In this document: positions 56,965-64,000 of the stretch, piece after piece
Layout of the letters: the number at the start of each line of letters is the position of its first letter
How positions within the stretch are numbered: position 1 is the first letter of the stretch
DNA from: Microcyclospora pomicola
Lineage: Eukaryota; Ascomycota; Dothideomycetes; Capnodiales
Length of the DNA stretch: 64,000 nt
Assembly: GCA_002786065.1 (NCBI GenBank)
Contig: NHNY01000001.1
Coordinates: forward strand, 2,356,001-2,420,000
Direction: 5' to 3'
Position numbers and translations under genes: made by a program
The notes under the pieces: generated by a model
What the model saw: only the letters and a program-made list of their open reading frames with translations
Databases searched by the model: none
What the model was told of the DNA's origin: nothing

Positions 56965-59549
56965 GCAATGGTGTAAGGTTGAAGCTGTTGTTCTTACTGG
57001 AATCTCAGCGAGGCAATGGCGAAAGATACAATTGGTGGGCTTAAGTGTGGTTGGCCTGCTCGGGCATGCGCGCGATCTTATGCTTTGCAACAAACAAGCA
57101 AGCAGCGATTCGTGCAGCAGGGAGAGTGCGTGTCTCGCGGCTAACAATTGCATACGTGTTCAAGAGTCCACCGCTGTCTTCATACCACTGCAGGGACTGT
57201 TTGCCTTGCTCGCCTTCAAGTGCTTTCGGGAAACCAGCGCCAGTTGTTTGCATTGGACCTACGATCCGGGCTGGAACTTCGGACCAATGCTCTAGCTATG
57301 GCTCGGGCAATGCGGATCAGGCAAGACATATATGTCTAAACTAATGAGAACCTCTCAAAAGCATCGGTACATATGAGAGACACCATGCTTGTCGGCTGAC
57401 CCCTGCTAACCCCAGGCTGGGTTCAGGTAGCTACTCCAGTTGTTGGGAAGATCTGGCTATAGCAACGACCAGCAAGTCATAATTCAACATCCAGAGCAAT
57501 GGCTAGAATCGTCTGGGCATGTACAAGCATCTGCAGGGGCTTCGACAGATGGCTAGGTGATAACCGGCGGAACAATACCATATGGGGAACCTATCATCCC
57601 ACAGCAGCACGCTGCCAAACACCACACCTGGTTCCGACGCCAGCGTGCCGACTCCGGGAGCGTGGACGTACATCGATCAGATCATACAGACTTGCGGTCA
57701 GCAACATTCCAGCTGTAGATTCCTCCGCTTGAAGACTGTGGCCAGCATCACTTGTCGATATACAGAAGGAGTAGCCATCGTTCTATGCTATATACATACT
57801 TTGCAAGACTCTGGTCAATCTGCGCACGTTACATGGGTCCATCGCGAGGGGATCTCATCAAAACTCCAGAGAACACGATCTTATCGTCAATGACGAAAGT
57901 GTTGAAGCTTCCATGCGGCTACCTGAGCACGCTCTACAAGGGCCATGCCTGCACTACATATCTCACCCTGCAGTCCGGCTCAAACCATAGCCATACCCGG
58001 GAGCAGTACTCAACACCGTCCGTATTAGTTGGCCTAGCTTTCTATTGAAGCTTGAGATGCAAGAACGCGCTCCAGGCAAGACTTCATTGACGAGCATGAA
58101 AGATGAATATTCGCCTCGTAACACCGGCGGGCTTCCTTCATCTATCGATATCATGGTCCAGCACAGAATCAAGGAGTACACACTGCCAAGACTGGATTCA
58201 ACCAAGATCAGAGGCCAGTGGGGTAGCGGAAGACCTCCCGATCCGTGTGCGTTTCTATGGGGACGGCCACTGATATACAAGACATGTGTGCTGACCGCCG
58301 CTCTATGGAGATCTTTGAGCTGACCTGAAACCGGCAGTTCCTCATGCACGAAATCCGCGTTTTATGGAGACTGCTCGGGGGCGATCTCAGATCGCAGCAA
58401 CATGGCAGAGATATCTCCGCCAGTTCCCGTTCTCAGGAACGGGTATCACGCATCCCGTTGACACAATTTACATACCCATGGCTATGACCGTACCAGTCAC
58501 CAAATAACCAAGCCGAACATGCTCACGTTTGAAACTATGCAGACAGACAACCTCCGGGCTGTCATACATTTTCGAGGGAGGTTCGAGTGTTCTGGCGGGT
58601 TGATGTGTTACGGTCGACCGCATGGTGAACATGGCGGTCAGGCCTACGTACGTGCAAAAGTGTGCAGGTTTGGCGCCAACCAGACAGAAGACGCGTTCGG
58701 GGAGATGCCTGTAAAACCATGCACCGACAGGAAGCGCGTAGTCACATCCGCCAGCAGAAGCTTATGCGGCCAAGCGCGAAACGACCACGACAAACCATGC
58801 TGTCGGTCGGATGGTAACCAACAGCCGACTGATGTGCATTGGCCATCCACCAAGATCGGATAGTGATCAAGTGCGGGTGTTCAGTCTGGCGCCGGGAGAT
58901 TTTCCCAGCCATTGAGAATGCGATGCATAACAAAATACCCTTATCAAGTGAATGAGCATGGACTCAACAACCTGGTTTACAGCGACAATATGGCGGGTGT
59001 CACACGCACGCGCGCGTGGCACGAGCAGGGAATCCTCTCCGTGGATGGCGGCCGACAAGTTGCAGCTTTGGACGGCATGTTGAACTAGGTTCTGTCATGC
59101 ACCGGGATGCCGAACCGCGCGCCTACGTGCATGTCTTGCCTGTCGCGGGAGCAAGGGTACGCTACCCTGCCCCTTCTGCTTGCCCCTCGATCCGGTTAGT
59201 ATTGATGTCGCGGTGAGAAGCCCTGGGTCTGTTGGGATAATGTCATACCCGTCAATCGACAAATCTGCAGCAATAAGACCAATTTCTCGTAGGATCGAGA
59301 TTCAACGGAACAATGTCTTGAGCTGTGAGGAACGAATCACACTGCAAGGTTTCTACTACCATTCATTTAGAGGCGGTGAGGATATGCTAAGTAAATACAG
59401 GGTTCATACAAGCAAAGAAGACAGCAAACGAATCCGTTCCTCTGAGTGACTACGAAATAAGCTTAGGCATATCCTTAAGCTTCAAATGCGATCTCGAAGC
59501 CATATGCAAACGCCCTTGACGCCTTCATGATCTCGGGATCCGGGACAGA
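56965..59549. other. Gene-poor stretch between APSES-like and TOP2 genes
   Basis: About 2.6 kb with only short, unconvincing frames on both strands. Two perfect short hairpins lie at 58381-58395 and 58426-58443. No transposon ends, tandem arrays, tRNA or conserved coding block was recognised. The part next to 56964 should hold the promoter of the APSES-like gene. Confidence 0.5.
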
Positions 59550-62500
59550 TCACTCGAAACTTTCATCAGCATCCTCATACTGCGCCTCCGATTCATCGTC
59601 ATCGTCCATTTCTTCATCCTCGTCACTGAGCTCATAGAACTTCGCCTTGGGCTTTGCAGCAGCGGCGCGGCGAGATGGCCTGGCCGCTACCGGCTTCACG
59701 GGGGAGTCCTCATCTTCATCACTCAAGATCTCGTTTGCGAGATCGTCATCTTCTTCCTCTGCGTCAGACTCGACGGCTTTTTTCTTACTTGCCGCTGGCT
59801 TGGCGGCAGGTTTAGCCGCGGCATTGGCCTTGCCCTGCTTGGCGGCATATGCCTTTGCGGCAGGAGAGAGAGGCTTCACGGATGCTTTTGCTGCGGCCAC
59901 TGATGGTTGCTTCTTTGTAGCAGCTGCAGTGTATGTGCTGAGCTTCGGCGCCGGCTTCGCTTTCGCTGCTGGCTTCGCTGCGGGTCTGCTGATCCCCAGC
60001 AGCTCATCGTCGCTGTCTTCCGACATCATGGTACGATTGGTCGCTTTAGCGGGCGAATTCTGCACCAAAGCATCCCAATTTGTCTCATCCTCCGAGATGT
60101 CGGAATTGTCAGTGGGCTTTTTCGATGCGGCAGGTTTGGCCTTGAGACCTTCTTTGCTGACAGGTCGTACGGCAGACTGTTGATGATACAACCGGGTGGC
60201 GCCATCAACTACGGCTGGGCCAATGCCTTTCACCATGTTGGTGACGTCGTCCAACATATCGTTGTCATCCTCGGAATCCTCATCAGAAGACTGGATCGCA
60301 TACTTCTTCGGCTTCTGTGTAGCTGTGCGACCAGCTCGTCCTGCAGGTTTGGCAGGTATGTCTTTGGCAACGGCGGCGAAAACATCTTCCATGTCTTCGT
60401 CCTCGTCTGAGATGACTTTCTTGGTTCTTTTGGTTGCAGCGGCAGGCTTTGCAGCAGGCTTGGGAGCGACATCTTCGTCCTTATCCGAAACTTGCTTCTT
60501 GATCTTGGTAGGAATCGCTTTCGGCGCTGAACTTGCTTTGAGAGCTGCGGGCTTAACGCGCTCGAACGAGTTCTCCAAGGTCAATTGCTCAGCTGGGGGA
60601 GGTGCGAGAGGTTTCTGCTCTACTCCGTTGACCATGAGATATGTTCCTGCCGGCTTGGAAGGAAATTTGTCGAGGTTGCTGAGTAAGGCGTTGGTCCTCG
60701 GCTTAGGCGCTGCCTTTGGTTTCTTGACAGCAAAGTCGGAGTCTTCATCGAAGCTGTCATCCTCGCCAGCCTTGCGCTTCTTACCTCCCTTGGCTCCTAT
60801 GCCAAGTTTGGCTGAAGCACGACGGCCCTTCGACTTGACCTTCTTCTCACGCTTCGCCTCTTCGTCAAGCTGGATCTGCCACTCCTCGAGAAGATCGTCA
60901 AGATCTTTCGTCCATAGAGTCTTGGGAGATTTGCTGTTCAACACATCGATCTCAATCTCCTTGTCGCCGATTTGCTTCAACAGCTTCTCCACACGCTCTT
61001 CAGTCAAAGACCAAATGGCCATACCCAGCAGATAATCAAAATCGCTTGCGCCCGCTGCGGTGTCGGCATCATCGGACTCCTCATGGTCCTCTTCCACTAC
61101 CGCCTCAAATTCACCTTCCTTCTTTGCGTCAATCACTTTGGGGAAGCGGGTGAACCCAAGCTTCTGAAGCTCGGAAACTAGAACCGATTTCTTCTTCTTG
61201 CTGACAACGAGCTTGCCGTCGATAATGAGCTTCACAAATCGGGCTTGATTGGTGAATCTCTCGAGCTCGCGCTGAAGCTCATTCAGCATGTGCTGCTTGC
61301 GCTTCTGGTACATTTGCAGACGAACAATATAAAAAGCGTCCATGATCTCGAGCGGAGTCTGATACTTGTGAATGCGACCTTGGACGTCGAAGGCAACCAA
61401 GTTGGAGGTGGCGAACGTTTTGGAAAGCTTCAGCAAATCCATGAGCTTTGCCATATTCTCCGTTAGACCCTTGTCTTCCAACTTGATGACGAAGTGGACT
61501 TTAGAAGGCGTGTTGTACTCGGTGTAGTCCTTGATGAAGGATGGACCCTTCTCTGCTTTGATGACCTCTTCGAGCCTGTCCTTGAAATCTTGGGTCCAAA
61601 CACGGACTGGAAGCTCGGTGATCTCCACCTCATTCTCGCTCAGCACACGAACGGTACCGCTCGTCCTAAACTGATCATCGCGTGACTTTTCGATCTCGCC
61701 AGTCCATCCACGGAACCAAGGGGTCATGGGCTCCATGGAATCGATGGAATCACCTTCCATACGACGCTTCAGGTTTTGAATGACGTCCACGGGATTGTAG
61801 GTAGGGATGTAAGTACTCCAACCTGTACCAATTCCATCGGCGCCATTGATAAGGATCATAGGCACGATAGGAATGTAGTTCGCCGGCTCGATCGTCTTGC
61901 CATCATCAGTGTTGTAGGTGAGTAATGCCTCGTCCGTCTGGTGGAAGATACGACGAGCGAATGGCGACAATCGTGTGTAAATGTAACGAGCGCTAGCAGC
62001 GTCGCTACCACCCTGTAGTCGAGAACCAAAATTTCCACTCGGTTCTAGGCAGTTGATATTGTTGGAACCAACGAAGTTGTGCGCAAGCGCAACGATGGTC
62101 TGCTGGAGCGAAGTCTCACCATAAGCGTAGGCAGTGAGACCGGATACGGAACCAGCCAGCTCCACGACCTTGACGTCTTTCTTTAAGTTGCGGCGGAAAC
62201 AAGTGTAAAGCACCTTGCGTTGACCAGGCTTGAAGCCATCGATGACGGATGGGATGGATCGCATGTTATCCACCATCGAGAAAAGAATCAGCTCTTTGTT
62301 GATGAAATCGTCGTAGGTGATTTGGTCAGTACCAGCCATGTCGAGGTATGTACCTGGCACAAAATTACCCAGCCAGGTCTTTCGAGCATCAGCCTTCTTT
62401 TTGGAGAAGGCCAAATCGATCAGCTCCGGCTCGCCTTCCTGCATGACATGGAACTGCTTCAGATGCTTGTCCAGATCCTTGAAGTATATCTCAGCATCGG

Positions 62501-64000
62501 TTGTGTCTGAAGTACCCAATCCCTTGAAGTACTTGTGATCCCAGCCCTTCTGATGGCCAGGCTCCTGCTTCCAAGCCTCGTATTCCGGCATGGTGAAGAA
62601 GTCCCGCTTCGACTTGGGATTCTTGACGTCTCCTTTCCACACCTTGACGATGGGGGTGATGAACTCCATCAAAAAGCCGGGCAATTTGAGCAGACTTGGG
62701 TATTGCACTTGCAAGAAGTTGATGAGAAGACCTTTGATGTGAGAGCCGTCGTGATCTTGATCAGTCATGATCATGATGTGTCCATACCGCAAGCTCTTCG
62801 TGTCCTGATAGTCTTTCTTGTGCTGCAAACCAATGAACTTCTTGATGTTCTGAATTTCCTGGTTCTTCGATATCTGATCGACGCTCGCATCACGCACATT
62901 GAGTAGCTTACCACGCAGTGGAAACACACCAATCTCGTCTGGATTGACGACGGCACGTCCAGCCAGTGCGAGCAGACTGGCTGAATCACCCTCAGTGAGA
63001 ATAAGGGTGCACTTCCAGCCATCTTTTGTGCCAGCTTTGTTTGCATCAGTGAGTTTGGAGTTGTTCATCCGCTCTCTGCGCTTGCCATCGGACTTGGAAA
63101 GCACTTTGTCTGCTTTTTGCTGAGCAAAATGCAGAATGTTCGTCACAGCCTCAGTCTTGGCGATATCCTTCAGGAACTTCTCACTGACTTGCGGCTTACT
63201 GCCGAACGCACTCGGCTTCGTTGTCAGTTGTTCTTTGGTCTGCGAAGTGAAGGAAGGGTTCACGACCAAACAGTTGACGAAGAGAAAGATATGGTTCCGA
63301 ATCTGGGCCTTCTTCAGCTTGACTCCTCCCTTGTTCTTCTTGTTGACGATGTCTTCGAGCTTGTCGCAGATTTGGTCGGCGATGTAGTTGACGTGCGAGC
63401 CACCATGAGTTGTCGCAATCGAGTTCACAAAAGAAACCTGCTGGAAAGATCCATCCGAGACGGCGAAACCAACCTCCCAACGTTCGTGGGGGCTGTCGGT
63501 CAAGATGACCTGCTCGGGGGCAGCGCCATCATTGGCAATGTTTTCAGTCTTGATAGCTTTTGTGTACATCTCCATGTACTGCTTGAACTTGCTGATCTTG
63601 ATGCGTGTGTCGTTCAGGTAGACTTTCACTCCCTTCGCCGTACCAGCCATATCGTAGACTCTCCGTTTCACCAAAGCCTCGAAATCATCATCCATCTCTT
63701 CCATGCCAAATTTGGCAAAGTCGGGCTTGAAAGTGATCTGAGTGTAGTCCTCGCCTTTGGCCTTGTCGATCCGCGCCTTTTCGACCACACTCATATTCTT
63801 CCTCCATACCTGGCGATATCGCTGCTTCGTCTTCGAATCGATTGTCTCCAATGTAAACTCCTTACTGTAGATGTTTGTGAGCTTCGCACCATAACCATTG
63901 CGACCTCCCGTGACCTTGGCCTCGTCGTCGTCGTAGTTGGATGATGTGAGGAGGTGTCCGAAGATCATTTCAGGAATGTAAATGCCTTCCTTCTCATGCA
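59550..64000 (-). CDS. TOP2: DNA topoisomerase II, 5' end beyond window
   Basis: The frame enters from the right window edge (HEKEGIYIPEMIFGHLLTSS) and gives about 1480 residues to the stop at 59550, so only the first part of the ATPase domain is missing. The enzyme passes one DNA duplex through a break in another and is needed for chromosome segregation. Visible parts: GGRNGYGAKLTNIYS of the GHKL ATPase, the SQTKEQLTTK loop, the TOPRIM motifs LTEGDSASLLALAG and MTDQDHDGSHIKGL, PLRGKLLNVR, the active-site tyrosine in SDAASARYIYTRLS, and GIGTGWSTYIP. The long C-terminal tail has lysine/alanine-rich and acidic clusters (SDEDED, AKPAAKPAA), as in other fungal enzymes, with likely nuclear signals and phosphorylation sites. 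No intron is seen in this part. Confidence 0.97.
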   Translation of the reverse strand, partial: HEKEGIYIPEMIFGHLLTSSNYDDDEAKVTGGRNGYGAKLTNIYSKEFTLETIDSKTKQRYRQVWRKNMSVVEKARIDKAKGEDYTQITFKPDFAKFGMEEMDDDFEALVKRRVYDMAGTAKGVKVYLNDTRIKISKFKQYMEMYTKAIKTENIANDGAAPEQVILTDSPHERWEVGFAVSDGSFQQVSFVNSIATTHGGSHVNYIADQICDKLEDIVNKKNKGGVKLKKAQIRNHIFLFVNCLVVNPSFTSQTKEQLTTKPSAFGSKPQVSEKFLKDIAKTEAVTNILHFAQQKADKVLSKSDGKRRERMNNSKLTDANKAGTKDGWKCTLILTEGDSASLLALAGRAVVNPDEIGVFPLRGKLLNVRDASVDQISKNQEIQNIKKFIGLQHKKDYQDTKSLRYGHIMIMTDQDHDGSHIKGLLINFLQVQYPSLLKLPGFLMEFITPIVKVWKGDVKNPKSKRDFFTMPEYEAWKQEPGHQKGWDHKYFKGLGTSDTTDAEIYFKDLDKHLKQFHVMQEGEPELIDLAFSKKKADARKTWLGNFVPGTYLDMAGTDQITYDDFINKELILFSMVDNMRSIPSVIDGFKPGQRKVLYTCFRRNLKKDVKVVELAGSVSGLTAYAYGETSLQQTIVALAHNFVGSNNINCLEPSGNFGSRLQGGSDAASARYIYTRLSPFARRIFHQTDEALLTYNTDDGKTIEPANYIPIVPMILINGADGIGTGWSTYIPTYNPVDVIQNLKRRMEGDSIDSMEPMTPWFRGWTGEIEKSRDDQFRTSGTVRVLSENEVEITELPVRVWTQDFKDRLEEVIKAEKGPSFIKDYTEYNTPSKVHFVIKLEDKGLTENMAKLMDLLKLSKTFATSNLVAFDVQGRIHKYQTPLEIMDAFYIVRLQMYQKRKQHMLNELQRELERFTNQARFVKLIIDGKLVVSKKKKSVLVSELQKLGFTRFPKVIDAKKEGEFEAVVEEDHEESDDADTAAGASDFDYLLGMAIWSLTEERVEKLLKQIGDKEIEIDVLNSKSPKTLWTKDLDDLLEEWQIQLDEEAKREKKVKSKGRRASAKLGIGAKGGKKRKAGEDDSFDEDSDFAVKKPKAAPKPRTNALLSNLDKFPSKPAGTYLMVNGVEQKPLAPPPAEQLTLENSFERVKPAALKASSAPKAIPTKIKKQVSDKDEDVAPKPAAKPAAATKRTKKVISDEDEDMEDVFAAVAKDIPAKPAGRAGRTATQKPKKYAIQSSDEDSEDDNDMLDDVTNMVKGIGPAVVDGATRLYHQQSAVRPVSKEGLKAKPAASKKPTDNSDISEDETNWDALVQNSPAKATNRTMMSEDSDDELLGISRPAAKPAAKAKPAPKLSTYTAAATKKQPSVAAAKASVKPLSPAAKAYAAKQGKANAAAKPAAKPAASKKKAVESDAEEEDDDLANEILSDEDEDSPVKPVAARPSRRAAAAKPKAKFYELSDEDEEMDDDDESEAQYEDADESFE

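Noticed and set aside
57045-58863. Several 90-115 residue frames in the gene-poor stretch
   Set aside because: They have no recognisable motif, random-looking composition and no plausible splice partners.
59647-61035. Two plus-strand Ala/Ser-rich frames opposite the TOP2 tail
   Set aside because: They are antisense to the Lys/Ala/Asp-rich TOP2 C-terminus and derive from its codon pattern.

Overview
The window is nuclear DNA of a filamentous ascomycete. Evidence: short introns (about 50-120 nt) with GT-AG borders, a single-exon pentafunctional AROM polypeptide, a fungal kinesin-1, a HET-domain protein, and a transcription factor that combines a zinc cluster, a TALE homeodomain and C2H2 fingers. 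Protein style suggests Dothideomycetes, perhaps Mycosphaerellales, but this is inference and the species cannot be named from sequence alone. I support 22 protein-coding genes. No rRNA, tRNA, CRISPR, transposon or virus-like element was recognised. One 70-base run of N (9322-9391) is an assembly gap inside a gene.

Layout. 0.6-3.4 kb: two small, diverged tandem paralogues (+) and a conserved lysine/tryptophan-rich protein of unknown function (-). 4.8-7.6 kb: SMYD-like SET protein (+) and a Ubc15/UBE2G1-type E2 (-). 8.6-11.5 kb: a repeat-rich island holding trinucleotide microsatellites, a disordered protein gene interrupted by the gap, and two different minisatellite families behind it. 11.7-18.6 kb: GPI8 transamidase (-) and ARO1 (+), divergent. 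19.2-27.6 kb: triple-domain transcription factor (-), a tiny three-exon twin-CX9C gene resembling complex I assembly factor NDUFAF8 (-), and cytosolic isoleucyl-tRNA synthetase (+). 27.9-32.1 kb: a divergent pair, a CorA-like membrane protein (-) and a diverged protein kinase (+). 32.7-45.5 kb: J-domain protein (-), membrane SDR (+), PDK1-type kinase (-), kinesin-1 heavy chain (+). 46.6-56.9 kb: HET-domain protein (+), histidine phosphatase (-), 5'-nucleotidase-like metallophosphoesterase (-), APSES/KilA-N-like protein (-). 57-59.5 kb: a stretch of about 2.6 kb without a recognisable gene. 59.6-64.0 kb: DNA topoisomerase II (-), cut by the window end.

Most genes are housekeeping (shikimate pathway, tRNA charging, GPI anchoring, ubiquitin conjugation, motor, PDK1 signalling, topoisomerase). 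The accessory part is the small paralogue pair, the repeat island around 8.6-11.5 kb, the CorA-like/kinase pair and the HET gene. The last two recall gene types often found in fungal self/non-self or stress loci, but no direct functional link is visible here. Several genes are visible only after splicing: the twin-CX9C gene, the zinc cluster of the homeodomain factor, the RHG motif of the histidine phosphatase, and the first exons of the E2, J-protein and nucleotidase genes. Three introns appear to use AAG rather than CAG or TAG acceptors.
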